64,000 nucleotides of DNA from Streptomyces sp. BK340 (GTDB lineage: Bacteria > Actinomycetota > Actinomycetes > Streptomycetales > Streptomycetaceae), in the NCBI RefSeq assembly GCF_007827595.1, contig NZ_VISR01000002.1, positions 372,001 through 436,000 on the forward strand. Direction: 5' to 3'. The notes under the pieces were generated by a model. The model was not told where the DNA came from. It saw only the letters and a list, made by a program, of their open reading frames with translations, and did not search any database. The first letter of the stretch is position 1; every line of letters starts with the position of its first letter. A program made the position numbers and the translations under genes. Below are positions 43,581-52,648 of this stretch, piece by piece.

Positions 43581-44315
43581 GTGAGCACCCCCAGCACCAC
43601 GGGCAACACCGCGCACCAGCCTTTTTCCGCCTCGGCACCCGCCCCGGCGTCCCTGACGGAGCGCCGCAAGGCGGAGACCCGCATGGAGATCGCCCGCGCG
43701 GCGGCCGCCCTTTTCGTCCGCCAAGGGCTGCGTGCCACCCGCGCGGAGGACATCGCCCAGGCGGCGGGCATCGCCCCGCGCACGTTCTACCGCTACTTCG
43801 CCTCGAAGGAGGAGGCGGTGGCCCCTCTCTACGCGGCGGGTGCCCAGCTCTGGACGCAGGCGGTGCGCGAGGCCCCGCCGGCCCTCACCGTCCCGGAGGC
43901 CCTGCGCCACGCGGTCCACCAGACCCTCACCCCGGGCGCCGCCGTCTCGGCGTCCTCCTGGGAATGGGTCCGCACCCTGATCCGCCTGGCCGACGCGAGT
44001 CCCGCCCTGCGCAAGGTCTGGGCGGAGGTCTGCCAGTCCTCGGAGAAGACGCTCGCGGAGATTCTGGCGGAACGATCGCCGGTGTCCCGAGGGCGGACGG
44101 ACTCCGCCGATCCGGAGTCCGGCGACAACGTTGCCCGCCCGTCCGTGATCCCCCCGCGCGTCCATTTCGCGGCGGCGGTGGCCGGCGCGGCGGTCCGGGT
44201 GGCCGTCGAATCCTGGTCCACCACGACGTCCCCACCCGCCGGCCCCACCGGCCCGGCAGCCCTGGCCCTCCAGAACCTGGAGGCGCTGGGGGAGTTCGAG
44301 TGGGGCGAGGAGTAG
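43581..44315 (+). CDS. TetR family regulator downstream of hrdD
   Basis: 244 aa, GTG start. After a 25-residue flexible N-terminus the HTH is RMEIARAAAALFVRQGLRATRAEDIAQAAGIAPRTFYRYFASKEEAV. The C-terminal ligand domain is Ala-rich. Position beside hrdD corresponds, from memory, to SCO3201 of S. coelicolor, a TetR regulator that can repress antibiotic production and development when overexpressed. A palindromic operator lies just upstream. Confidence 0.9.
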   Translation: MSTPSTTGNTAHQPFSASAPAPASLTERRKAETRMEIARAAAALFVRQGLRATRAEDIAQAAGIAPRTFYRYFASKEEAVAPLYAAGAQLWTQAVREAPPALTVPEALRHAVHQTLTPGAAVSASSWEWVRTLIRLADASPALRKVWAEVCQSSEKTLAEILAERSPVSRGRTDSADPESGDNVARPSVIPPRVHFAAAVAGAAVRVAVESWSTTTSPPAGPTGPAALALQNLEALGEFEWGEE

Positions 44316-44517
44316 CCGGCGCCCCTGGCCCCGACACCCCAGGCCCCGACTCCCGTGGCCGACGGCCGCTGTTGGACTGCAGGCGGTGTGCGGTTGCGGC
44401 TGCGGTGCGCTGGGCTGCTCGCGCAGTTCCCCGCGCCCCGGGGAGTTGCAGTCCGGTCGGCCGCATCGGCGCCGTAGCCTCACAGCCGCAGACAGCGGCC
44501 GGCCGCCCGGAGCCCGT

Positions 44518-45498
44518 CTAGGGTGCCACGGCTCCCCCCGCCCGGCTCAACCGCTCACCCAACTCGCGTACGCACACCGCGAGTTCGGCCGGTCCCCGGA
44601 CGAAGAACCCACACCCCGTCATCGCCAGCCGCACCGCCAGCCACTCCACCGGATCCCCGCTGCTGCCCCGCACCACGCACCAGCCCTCCCCGTCCGCCTC
44701 CGGCACCCCGACCCACCCGGGCACCCGCGACGACACCTCTTCCACGGACCCGGCGAACCGGACCTCGAACTCGTACGTCCCGGTGTCCGGCCGCCGCTGG
44801 ATGGACCGCCGCAGGTACTCCGCCGCGCTCCCCATCGGCAACTCCCGCGGAGCGAACCGCACGCCGGTGGCGCACGGCTCCCGTACCCGGTCCACCCGGA
44901 ACGTCCGCCAGTCCTCGCGCCCGAGGTCGTACGCGACGAGGTACCACCGCCGCCCGGTGGACACCAGCTGATGGGGCTCGGCCAGCCGCTGTGACTCGCT
45001 GCCGTCCTTGTCCCGGTAGGCGAACCGCAGCCGCTCGTGCCCGGCCACCGTCGACGCCATCACGGTCAGCGTCTCGGGCGCGATGCTCGCCCCGTCCCCG
45101 CTGGTCAGCGCCGTCGTCGCGGCCTGCAGTGTCGAGACCCGGTGCCGCAGCCGCGAGGGCAGCACCTGCTCCAGCTTCGCCAGCGCCCGCACCGACGCCT
45201 CCTCCACCCCCTCCACCGCGTGTCCGGCACCGGCCCGCAGTCCGACCGCGATCGCCACCGCCTCCTCGTCGTCGAGTACGAGCGGCGGCATCGCCTTGCC
45301 CGCGACAAGGCGGTATCCGCCGTCAGCACCTTTGCTGGCCTGCACGGGATAGCCCAGCTCCCGCAGCCGGTCGATGTCCCGCCGCACGGTACGGCGGGAC
45401 ACCCCGAGCCGGTCGGACAGCTCGCCGCCGGGCCACTCGCGCGGGGTCTGCAGGAGGGAGAGCAACTGGAGGAGCCGAGCCGGAGTGTCCGTCGTCAT
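44518..45498 (-). CDS. WYL-domain transcriptional regulator (YafY type)
   Basis: 326 aa. N-terminal HTH_11 (LSDRLGVSRRTVRRDIDRLRELGYPVQASKGADGGYRL), central WYL domain with WYLVAYDLGREDWRTFRVDRV, then the WCX C-terminal part. Divergent from an MFS pump with a shared inverted repeat (45520-45551), so the pump is its likely target. WYL domains bind small ligands or nucleic acids. Confidence 0.93.
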   Translation of the reverse strand: MTTDTPARLLQLLSLLQTPREWPGGELSDRLGVSRRTVRRDIDRLRELGYPVQASKGADGGYRLVAGKAMPPLVLDDEEAVAIAVGLRAGAGHAVEGVEEASVRALAKLEQVLPSRLRHRVSTLQAATTALTSGDGASIAPETLTVMASTVAGHERLRFAYRDKDGSESQRLAEPHQLVSTGRRWYLVAYDLGREDWRTFRVDRVREPCATGVRFAPRELPMGSAAEYLRRSIQRRPDTGTYEFEVRFAGSVEEVSSRVPGWVGVPEADGEGWCVVRGSSGDPVEWLAVRLAMTGCGFFVRGPAELAVCVRELGERLSRAGGAVAP

Positions 45499-45519
45499 GT
45501 GTTCGAGAATGCCCTACAA

Positions 45520-45551
45520 CTAGGACACGATCTGACCTAATAGGGTCCTAG
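45520..45551. promoter_or_regulatory. Candidate operator between WYL regulator and MFS gene
   Basis: CTAGGAC (45520-45526) and GTCCTAG (45545-45551) form perfect 7-bp arms 18 nt apart, in an AT-rich segment that also holds GACCTAATAGGGTC. The right arm ends only 9 nt before the MFS ATG, and no ribosome-binding site is visible there, suggesting a leaderless or very short-leader transcript. Confidence 0.6.
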
Positions 45552-45560
45552 CTTGTACGC

Positions 45561-47072
45561 ATGACCTCCACGGAACAGACCCTCAGCGCAGAGCAGAGCC
45601 CGGGCGACCGCCGCCGGTGGTTCGCGCTCGCGATCGTGATGACCGCGGCCTTCATGGACCTCGTCGACGTCACGATCGTCAACATCGCGATCCCCTCGAT
45701 CCAGCACGACGAGGGCGCCTCCTTCAGCCAGATCCAGTGGATAACCGCGGGTTACGCCCTGGCCTTCGCCGCCGGTCTGATCACCGGCGGCCGCCTCGGC
45801 GACATCCACGGCCGCCGCCGGGTGTTCCTCATCGGCATCGGCGGCTTCACCCTGGCCTCGGCCCTGTGCGGCTTCGCCGCGAACCCCGAGATGCTGGTCG
45901 CCTCCCGCATCCTGCAGGGCGGCATGGCGGCGATGATGGTCCCGCAGGTCCTGTCGATCGTGCACGCCACCTTCCCCGCCCATGAGCGCGGCAAGGTCTT
46001 CGGTCTCTTCGGCGCGATCGTCGGCCTGGGCGCGGTCTCCGGCCCGCTGCTCGGCGCCCTGCTGACGGAGTGGAACCTGTTCGGGCTCGAGTGGCGCCCG
46101 ATCTTCCTGATCAACCTCCCCGTGGGAGTCGCCGCCTTCCTTCTCGGCCGCCGCTTCATCAGCGAGTCCCGCGCCCCGAAGGCGCTGAAGCTGGACCTCG
46201 TCGGCGTCGCCCTGGTGACCCTGGGCCTGCTGATGCTGCTCTACCCGCTCACCCGCGGCCGCGAGCTGGGCTGGCCGCTGTGGGGGTACGTCTCGATGGC
46301 CGGAGCGTTCGGCGTCTTCGCGGCGCTGGTGGCGTACGAGCGGCGCAAGGCGGCCCAGGACGGTTCCCCGCTGATCGAGCTGTCGCTGTTCCGTGTGAAG
46401 AGCTTCGCCGCCGGTATCGCCGTGCAGACCGTCTTCGGTGTGGCGCTCGGCATCTTCTTCCTGGTCTGGACGCTGTACATGCAGGTCGGGCTGGGCTGGA
46501 GCCCGCTGCGGGCCGGCCTGACGGGTGTGCCGTTCTCGCTCGCGGTCTCGACGGCGGCCGGCATGTCCGTGCAGAAGCTGGTCCCGCGCTTCGGCCGCAA
46601 GGTGCTCCAGGCGGGCGCGCTGGTGATGGGTGCGGGCGTCCTCGTCTACATCTGGGAGTCGCACCGGTACGGCCTCGGCATCGCCTCCTGGCAGATGGCC
46701 CTCCCGCTGGTCGTGATGGGCGCCGGCATGGGCCTGATCGTGGCCCCGCTGACGGACGCGGTGCTCTCGGAGGTGCCGCGCGAGCACGCCGGGTCCGCGT
46801 CCGGCCTGATCAACACCGTGCAGCAGATGGGCAACGCGCTCGGCCTCGGGCTGGTCTCGGTGGTGTTCTTCGGCGTGATCGACGACCGGCTGACGCGCGC
46901 CGAGGTGGGCCCGGCCTTCGTCCACGGCTTCCAGCACGCGCTGTGGTGGGTGGCCGGCGTGATGGGCGTGATCTTCCTGCTGATGTCCGCTCTGCCGAAG
47001 CGTCCGGCGCAGCACGTGGAGGGCGCGTCCGACGCTCCGGCGGTGGAGAGGGAACCCGAGCTGGTGTCCTGA
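45561..47072 (+). CDS. MFS transporter, EmrB/QacA family
   Basis: 503 aa, ATG start. D1 motif LVDVTIVNIAIPSIQHDEG, motif A GGRLGDIHGRRRVF, motif C-like IVGLGAVSGPLLGALL; about 14 membrane segments. Proton-driven export of drugs or metabolites is predicted. Probably regulated by the divergent WYL protein. A strong terminator follows. Confidence 0.92.
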   Translation: MTSTEQTLSAEQSPGDRRRWFALAIVMTAAFMDLVDVTIVNIAIPSIQHDEGASFSQIQWITAGYALAFAAGLITGGRLGDIHGRRRVFLIGIGGFTLASALCGFAANPEMLVASRILQGGMAAMMVPQVLSIVHATFPAHERGKVFGLFGAIVGLGAVSGPLLGALLTEWNLFGLEWRPIFLINLPVGVAAFLLGRRFISESRAPKALKLDLVGVALVTLGLLMLLYPLTRGRELGWPLWGYVSMAGAFGVFAALVAYERRKAAQDGSPLIELSLFRVKSFAAGIAVQTVFGVALGIFFLVWTLYMQVGLGWSPLRAGLTGVPFSLAVSTAAGMSVQKLVPRFGRKVLQAGALVMGAGVLVYIWESHRYGLGIASWQMALPLVVMGAGMGLIVAPLTDAVLSEVPREHAGSASGLINTVQQMGNALGLGLVSVVFFGVIDDRLTRAEVGPAFVHGFQHALWWVAGVMGVIFLLMSALPKRPAQHVEGASDAPAVEREPELVS

Positions 47073-47085
47073 CCAGGCAGGAGGG

Positions 47086-47112
47086 GGCCCGGTACCGACC
47101 AGGTACCGGGCC
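47086..47112 (+). terminator. Terminator after the MFS gene
   Basis: GGCCCGGTACC (47086-47096) and GGTACCGGGCC (47102-47112), perfect 11-bp stem, 5-nt loop, followed by TTTCT. Confidence 0.9.
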
Positions 47113-47145
47113 TTTCTGCTGTCCGGACAGAACCGGAAGCCCGTT

Positions 47146-47226
47146 CATGCCCGATTGTGGCCCGAACCTGTTTACTTCCCGAAAATCGAGGCGTAGTCTC
47201 GCGGTGAAACCACACGTTCGGGCATG
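47146..47226 (+). promoter_or_regulatory. fru operon promoter region with inverted repeat
   Basis: CATGCCCGA (47146-47154) and TCGGGCATG (47218-47226) are perfect 9-bp inverted repeats flanking an AT-richer core (GTTTACTTCCCGAAAATCG). They probably frame the promoter of the fru operon and may be FruR sites; this is inference. Confidence 0.5.
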
Positions 47227-47244
47227 AGGCGGAGGCAAACGGAC

Positions 47245-48006
47245 ATGTACGCACCGGAGCGGCAGCAGGAGATCCTCCGGATCGCCCGTGACGGTGGCCG
47301 GGTGGACGTGCTGTCGCTGGCCGAGGAGTTCCAGGTCACGGCGGAGACGATCCGCCGTGATCTGAAGGCCCTCGACCGCGCGGGCCTCGTCCGCCGGGTG
47401 CACGGCGGTGCCATCCCGGTCGGCCGCCTCGACTTCGAGCCGGACCTCGCCGAACGCGAGTCCACCGCCGCCGACGAGAAGGACCGCATCGCCAAGGCGG
47501 CCCTCGCCGAGCTGCCCGTCGAGGGCACGATGGTCCTCGACGCCGGTACGACGGTGGCGCGGTTGGCCGCGGCCATCCCGCTGGAGTCCTCCCTCACCGT
47601 CGTCACGCACAGCCTGCCGATCGCCGCCCGCCTCGCCGACCACCCGGGCATCCAGCTGCACCTGGTCGGCGGGCGCGTCCGGCACCGCACACGCGCCGCA
47701 GTGGACGCCTGGGCGCTGCGCGCGTACGGCGAGATCCGCGCCGACGTCCTGTTCGTCGCCGCCAACGGCTTCTCCGCCGAGCACGGTCTGACCACCCCCG
47801 ACCTCGCCGAGGCCGCGGTCAAGCGCGCGGCCGTCGCCGCCGCCCGCCGCGTCGTCCTCCTCGCCGACTCCGCCAAGCACGGCCAGGAGCACTTCGCCCG
47901 CTTCGGTGACCTGAGCGACGTGGACCTGCTGATCACCGACAGCGGGCTGAGCCCCGAAGACGCCGCCGTGATCGAGCGCGGCGGCACGGAAGTAGTGCGC
48001 GCATGA
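47245..48006 (+). CDS. fruR: DeoR-family fructose operon repressor
   Basis: 253 aa from ATG 47245 with GGAGG nine bases upstream. DeoR HTH: RQQEILRIARDGGRVDVLSLAEEFQVTAETIRRDLKALDRAGLVRRVHGGA in two stretches. The C-terminal DeoRC sugar-phosphate-binding domain includes VLDAGTTVARLA and LFVAANGFSAEHGLTTPDLAEAAVKRA. Overlaps fruK by 4 nt. Expected to respond to fructose 1-phosphate and control its own operon. Confidence 0.93.
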   Translation: MYAPERQQEILRIARDGGRVDVLSLAEEFQVTAETIRRDLKALDRAGLVRRVHGGAIPVGRLDFEPDLAERESTAADEKDRIAKAALAELPVEGTMVLDAGTTVARLAAAIPLESSLTVVTHSLPIAARLADHPGIQLHLVGGRVRHRTRAAVDAWALRAYGEIRADVLFVAANGFSAEHGLTTPDLAEAAVKRAAVAAARRVVLLADSAKHGQEHFARFGDLSDVDLLITDSGLSPEDAAVIERGGTEVVRA

Positions 48007-48950
48007 TCCTCACCGTCACCCCCAACCCGTCCCTCGACCGCACCTACGAGGTCCAGAAACTGAAGCGCGGCGAGGTCATCCGGGCCGAGACCGAGCGCAT
48101 GGACCCCGGTGGCAAGGGCGTGAACGTCTCGCGCGCCGTCGCGGCCGCCGGGCGGCGCACGGTCGCCGTACTGCCCCTGGGCGGTGCGCCGGGTGCGCTC
48201 GTCGCCGATCTGCTCGACGCGCAGGGCATCGAGGTCGCGCCGGTCCCGGTCGCCGGAGCCACCCGCTCGAACATCGCGCTGGCGGAGGCGGACGGGGTAC
48301 TCACGAAGATCAACGCGCCGGGCCCCGAACTGTCCCCGGCCGAACAGGAGCTGCTCCTGGACACCGTCCGCGAGCAGTCCCGCGACGCGGACTGGATCGC
48401 GTGCTGCGGAAGCCTGCCCCGGGGCCTCACGCCCTCCTGGTACGCCGACGTCGTCACGCGGGCGCACGCCAGCGGCGCACGCATCGCCCTGGACACCTCG
48501 GGGCGCGCGCTCCTGGAGGCGCTGCGCGCCCGGCCCGACGTGGTGAAGCCGAACGCCGAGGAGCTGGCGGAAGCCGTCGGGCGCCCCCTGGCGACGGTGG
48601 GCGACGCGGTGAAGGCGGCCGAGGAACTGCGCGAGATGGGCGCGCGCGCCGTGCTCGCGAGCCTGGGTGCCGACGGGCAGCTGCTGGTGGACGGCGCGGG
48701 CGCCTGGTTCGGCAGCGCGCACGTGGACGCCGTACGCAGCAACGTGGGCGCAGGTGACTCCTCCCTCGCCGGCTTCCTGATCGCCGGCGGCCGCGGCCCG
48801 GAGGCCCTCGCCTCCGCGGTCGCCCACGGAGCCGCCGCGGTCCGGCTCCCCGGCAGCGTGATGCCGACCCCCGCCGACCTGGCCCCGGCCGCGGTGACGG
48901 TCACGGCCGACATCCCGGTCGACCGCGAACTGACGGAGCCGGTGTCATGA
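48003..48950 (+). CDS. fruK: 1-phosphofructokinase
   Basis: 315 aa PfkB-family kinase. Substrate-binding start ILTVTPNPSLDRTYEV and GGKGVNVSRAVAAAG, and the C-terminal ATP-site/catalytic motif NVGAGDSSLAGFL. It phosphorylates fructose 1-phosphate to fructose 1,6-bisphosphate after PTS uptake. It starts in an ATGA overlap with fruR and ends in an ATGA overlap with the next small ORF. Confidence 0.95.
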   Translation: MILTVTPNPSLDRTYEVQKLKRGEVIRAETERMDPGGKGVNVSRAVAAAGRRTVAVLPLGGAPGALVADLLDAQGIEVAPVPVAGATRSNIALAEADGVLTKINAPGPELSPAEQELLLDTVREQSRDADWIACCGSLPRGLTPSWYADVVTRAHASGARIALDTSGRALLEALRARPDVVKPNAEELAEAVGRPLATVGDAVKAAEELREMGARAVLASLGADGQLLVDGAGAWFGSAHVDAVRSNVGAGDSSLAGFLIAGGRGPEALASAVAHGAAAVRLPGSVMPTPADLAPAAVTVTADIPVDRELTEPVS

Positions 48951-49219
48951 ACGTCCACGAGCCCCGCACGGCCGCGCCGATCACGCCGGCCCTGCCGCCG
49001 GTGCCGCTGCGGCCACCGGCCATGAAGCGGCGGGGCTCCCCGTTACCCGCCGCCTCGGCGGGCCGGCAGGACGCCCCGATCCGCCCTGCCACCCCCAGCA
49101 GTCAGGGTCTCCCCGGCCAGGCCTGCGCCCACCCCGCCGCCTCCCCCCGCAGCACCCCCCTCCCCACCTCCGCCCACCCCACTCCCCGGGCGATACGCGT
49201 GCATAGGAGCCCGCGATGA
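48947..49219 (+). CDS. Possible small coupled ORF between fruK and fruA (90 aa, Pro/Ala/Arg-rich)
   Basis: It starts in an ATGA overlap with the fruK stop and ends in an ATGA overlap with the fruA start, so it exactly fills the gap. The product is 90 aa, low-complexity, rich in Pro, Ala, Ser and Arg, without any recognised domain. It contains a rare TTA codon near residue 33. It may be a real coupled peptide, or chance in a GC-rich spacer. Confidence 0.3.
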   Translation: MNVHEPRTAAPITPALPPVPLRPPAMKRRGSPLPAASAGRQDAPIRPATPSSQGLPGQACAHPAASPRSTPLPTSAHPTPRAIRVHRSPR

Positions 49220-51378
49220 GCGACATGATCACCGCGGACCTGGTCGACCTCGACCTGTCCGCCGACACCAAGGAAGCGGCGGCGCGCGCCCTCGCCGAGC
49301 GCATGGTGGCCCAGGGCCGGGTGACCGACCTGGAGGGCTTCCTCGCCGACGTGGCCGCCCGGGAGGCCCAGATGCCGACCGGCCTCGACGGCGGCATCGG
49401 CATCCCGCACTGCCGCAGCGCCCATGTCACCGAGCCGACGCTCGCCTTCGGCCGCAGCGCCGCCGGCATCGACTTCGGCGCCGCGGACGGTCCCGCCGAC
49501 CTGATCTTCCTGATCGCGGCCCCGGCCGGCGCCGACGACGCCCACCTGACGATCCTCTCCTCGCTGGCCCGGCAGCTGATGAACACCGAGTTCACGGACG
49601 CGCTGCGGTCGGCGGGCGACGCGGGGACGACGGCGGCGCTGATCCGCGGGGAGGAGGCTCCGGCGACCGCGGACAGCGCGTCCGCCGGTGCACAGGCGTC
49701 CGAGGACGCCTCCGAAGACTCCGCTGCGACGCCGGTGGCGGCCTCCGCCGGCGCCGCAGCGGGCAGCACGGCCCCGGCGCCGGGCGCGGCCACCGAGAGC
49801 GGCTCCGCCCCGGCGCCGGGCGCCACGGGTGTGACGGGTGCGACGGGTGTGACGGGTGCGACGGGAACGGGCGAACGCCCCTTCCGTATCGTCGCCGTCA
49901 CCTCATGCCCGACCGGCATCGCCCACACCTACATGGCGGCCGAGTCCCTGGAGAACGCGGGCCACGAGGCGGGCGTCGAGGTCGTCGTCGAGACACAGGG
50001 CTCGGCCGGCTTCACCCGGCTCGACCCGGCGGTGATCGCGGCGGCGGACGGCGTGATCTTCGCGCACGACGTCCCCGTACGCGACAAGGAGCGCTTCGCG
50101 GGCAAGCCGACGGTCGACGTCGGCGTGAAGGCGGGCATCAACCGCCCCGCCGAGCTGATCTCCGAGGTGCGCGGCAGGGCCGAGCGCGGCGAGGTCACCG
50201 CGGGCGCCGCCGCCGGGACGCCGGTCGAGCGTGCGGGCGACTCCACCGAGGGCTACGGCACCAAGCTCCGCAAGTGGCTGATGTCCGGCGTCAGCTACAT
50301 GGTTCCGTTCGTCGCGGCCGGCGGTCTGCTCATCGCCCTCGGCTTCGCGATCGGCGGCTGGAAGGTCAACAAGGCGCCGTCGGTCATGGACCACTTCGTC
50401 TGGACCCAGTCGGGCAGCTGGGGCGCGCTGCTCTTCCAGATCGGCGTGGTGTCCTTCGGCTTTCTCATCCCGGTCCTGGCCGGCTACATCGCCTACGGCA
50501 TGGCGGACCGCCCCGGTCTCGTCCCCGGCTTCGTCGGCGGCTCGATCGCCCTCACCATCAACGCCGGCTTCCTCGGCGGTCTGGCGGCCGGTCTGATCGC
50601 CGGTGGTGTGGTGATGGCGATCCAGAGGATCAACATCCCGGCGGCGTTGCGCGGCATCATGCCGGTGGTGGTGATCCCGCTGATCTCCTCGGCGATCGTC
50701 GGGTTCCTGATGTTCGTCGTGATCGGCAAACCCATCGCGTCCGCCCAGAAGGGCCTGACCGACTGGCTGGGCGGCCTCACCGGTGCCAACGCCATCCTGC
50801 TCGGCGCCCTGCTCGGCCTGATGATGTGCTTCGACCTGGGCGGCCCGGTCAACAAGGTGGCCTACACCTTCGCCACCGCGGGCATCGCGGTCGCCAGCCC
50901 GAGCGACTCCGCGATGAAGATCATGGCCGCGGTGATGGCGGCCGGCATGGTCCCGCCGCTGGCGATGGCCCTGGCCACGACGGTCCGCGGCAGGCTCTTC
51001 ACCCAGACCGAGCGCGAGAACGGCAAGGCCGCCTGGGTGCTGGGCGCCTCCTTCATCTCCGAGGGCGCGATCCCGTTCGCCGCGGCGGACCCGCTGCGGG
51101 TCATCCCGTCCGTCATGGTGGGCGGCGCGATCACCGGCGCGCTGTCGATGGGCTTCGGCGCCACCCTGCGCGCCCCGCACGGCGGCATCTTCGTGGTCCC
51201 GCTGATCGGCAACCCGTTCCTCTACCTGATCGCCATCGCGGTCGGCGTCTGCGTCAGCGCGGCCCTGGTCGTCCTCCTCAAGGGCATGCGCAAGCAGGCT
51301 CCGGAGGCCACGGCCACGGACCCCGCCGGCAACCCCGCCACGACGCCGAAGGAGGCGAAGCAGCCCGTCGCCGCCTGA
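49216..51378 (+). CDS. fruA: Fructose-specific PTS permease, EIIABC fusion
   Basis: 720 aa. Domain order: IIA (1-150) with phospho-accepting His65 in GIPHCR; a long Ala/Pro/Gly/Thr linker (about 152-220) ending in GVTGATG repeats; IIB (about 222-330) with Cys231 in VTSCPTGIAHTYMAAESLE; and IIC (about 350-700) with multiple membrane helices (VSYMVPFVAAGGLLIALGFAIGG, FDLGGPVNKVAYTFA). Takes up fructose with phosphorylation to fructose 1-phosphate. AGGAG lies seven bases before the ATG. Confidence 0.96.
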   Translation: MSDMITADLVDLDLSADTKEAAARALAERMVAQGRVTDLEGFLADVAAREAQMPTGLDGGIGIPHCRSAHVTEPTLAFGRSAAGIDFGAADGPADLIFLIAAPAGADDAHLTILSSLARQLMNTEFTDALRSAGDAGTTAALIRGEEAPATADSASAGAQASEDASEDSAATPVAASAGAAAGSTAPAPGAATESGSAPAPGATGVTGATGVTGATGTGERPFRIVAVTSCPTGIAHTYMAAESLENAGHEAGVEVVVETQGSAGFTRLDPAVIAAADGVIFAHDVPVRDKERFAGKPTVDVGVKAGINRPAELISEVRGRAERGEVTAGAAAGTPVERAGDSTEGYGTKLRKWLMSGVSYMVPFVAAGGLLIALGFAIGGWKVNKAPSVMDHFVWTQSGSWGALLFQIGVVSFGFLIPVLAGYIAYGMADRPGLVPGFVGGSIALTINAGFLGGLAAGLIAGGVVMAIQRINIPAALRGIMPVVVIPLISSAIVGFLMFVVIGKPIASAQKGLTDWLGGLTGANAILLGALLGLMMCFDLGGPVNKVAYTFATAGIAVASPSDSAMKIMAAVMAAGMVPPLAMALATTVRGRLFTQTERENGKAAWVLGASFISEGAIPFAAADPLRVIPSVMVGGAITGALSMGFGATLRAPHGGIFVVPLIGNPFLYLIAIAVGVCVSAALVVLLKGMRKQAPEATATDPAGNPATTPKEAKQPVAA

Positions 51379-51443
51379 CGGGGTACCGCCACTCTTGCCC
51401 CTTTGGTGAGCTGTGAGTTGTTCACGGCACCTGCGAGATACGT

Positions 51444-51473
51444 CACGGTCCGGGACCAAAGTCCCGGACCGTG
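51444..51473 (+). terminator. Hairpin terminator of the fru operon
   Basis: CACGGTCCGGGAC (51444-51456) and GTCCCGGACCGTG (51461-51473), perfect 13-bp stem with CAAA loop, 66 nt after the fruA stop. Confidence 0.8.
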
Positions 51474-51489
51474 GTGTCTACTGGACGGC

Positions 51490-51720
51490 ATGCCTGAGCA
51501 AGTCCCGACTCTTCAGCTGATCGGCGTGACCGTCCTCACTCTGGCGGGCGTCGTCTGGGCCCTCGCGGTGACCCGCATCATGCGCCGCGCCCGTGTGGAG
51601 GCTGCTCTGGCGGCCTTCCCGCACCAGCGCTTCGGCCCTCCGCCGCAGGAGTACGTCGAACTGAGCGCGGCGGAAGAGGACGCCTTCGCCGGCCTCGTAC
51701 GACGACTCGGAAGCCGCTGA
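51490..51720 (+). CDS. Small single-pass membrane protein
   Basis: 76 aa from ATG 51490. One N-terminal hydrophobic helix (LIGVTVLTLAGVVWALAVTRIM), then a basic stretch and an acidic soluble tail (EYVELSAAEEDAFAGLVRRLG). No family recognised. The start codon lies only 17 nt after the fru terminator hairpin, and a ribosome-binding site is weak. Confidence 0.65.
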   Translation: MPEQVPTLQLIGVTVLTLAGVVWALAVTRIMRRARVEAALAAFPHQRFGPPPQEYVELSAAEEDAFAGLVRRLGSR

Positions 51721-51744
51721 CGGAAGCGGGCCCCGAGGCTACTG

Positions 51745-52491
51745 TCAGGCCTGCCGCGCCGCGCGCCGTTCCATGGCATCCCGGGCCGCTTCCTCCGACG
51801 TGTAGACCTCGCACATGTGCCGCCCGTCGGGCGTCGCCGTGTGCTCGACCTCCCACAGCGAGACCTCCCGGCCGTCCGGCAGCAGGAACGCGTGCTCGTA
51901 CAGCGCGAAGCTCAGGCCCGCGCGGCCGGTCCGGCCGGGCCGCCCGAACGCCTGGGTGATCTGATGCGCGGCCGCCGTCGCCAGCAGCGCCGCCGTCTCC
52001 GCGTCCGGACGGTCGGGATTCTCCGCGCGGCGCAGCAGCCGGCGTGCGTGGTCCGCCGAGTCGTCCCGGGCGTACACATGCCGGGGCTCGGGGATCGCCG
52101 ACAGCTGCATCAGCACCGGCAGCTCGAAGTCCGGAGTGTCCGCCGGCAGCGCGAGCCGGGCGGTGGCCGTGTGCAGCTCCTCCTCGTCGACGTACACCTC
52201 GTGCTGGGCGTCGCCGCCCGGCACGGTGTTGTGGACCAGCTCCCACAGGGTCACCGCCGAGCCGTCGGCGAGCAGCCAGGTGTGCCGGTACGTCTCGCGG
52301 TGCAGTCCCGCGCTGTGGTGGGCGGAGTGCAGGGAACTGTCCTGCGCCAGAGCGCAGTCGAGCTGCCGTAACACCTCGTCGGGCAGTTCGAAGGAGTTCA
52401 GGGCACGGCCGAGGAGCCGCTCGAGATGCTCCTCCGGAGACTCGGGCGACTCGGCTGGTTCGTACGCTGCCGTCTCGTACGGAACGCTCAA
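51745..52491 (-). CDS. DUF6227 family protein
   Basis: 248 aa. Contains two similar modules: TYRHTWLLADGSAVTLWELVHNT and YEHAFLLPDGREVSLWEVEHTA, each followed by an EVY(V/T)xEE strand, so it looks like an internal duplication. I associate this pattern with the streptomycete family DUF6227; function unknown. No signal peptide or membrane segment. Confidence 0.8.
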   Translation of the reverse strand: MSVPYETAAYEPAESPESPEEHLERLLGRALNSFELPDEVLRQLDCALAQDSSLHSAHHSAGLHRETYRHTWLLADGSAVTLWELVHNTVPGGDAQHEVYVDEEELHTATARLALPADTPDFELPVLMQLSAIPEPRHVYARDDSADHARRLLRRAENPDRPDAETAALLATAAAHQITQAFGRPGRTGRAGLSFALYEHAFLLPDGREVSLWEVEHTATPDGRHMCEVYTSEEAARDAMERRAARQA

Positions 52492-52648
52492 GGCTTCTCC
52501 CGGCGTTGCTGCATGTCACCTTGTGGGTGCATACCGTAGCCCCTCGGTCGGACATCATGTCCGGGAACCGAGAAAACGTATGCCCGGAAAACGCGCGGGC
52601 CGCGCGAGAAGTTCCCGCGCGGCCTCACGGACCGTCAGAACCGGCCGG

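Noticed and set aside
51403..51489. Longer start for the 76-aa membrane protein
   Set aside because: The extra codons would run through the fru terminator hairpin, so ATG 51490 is preferred.
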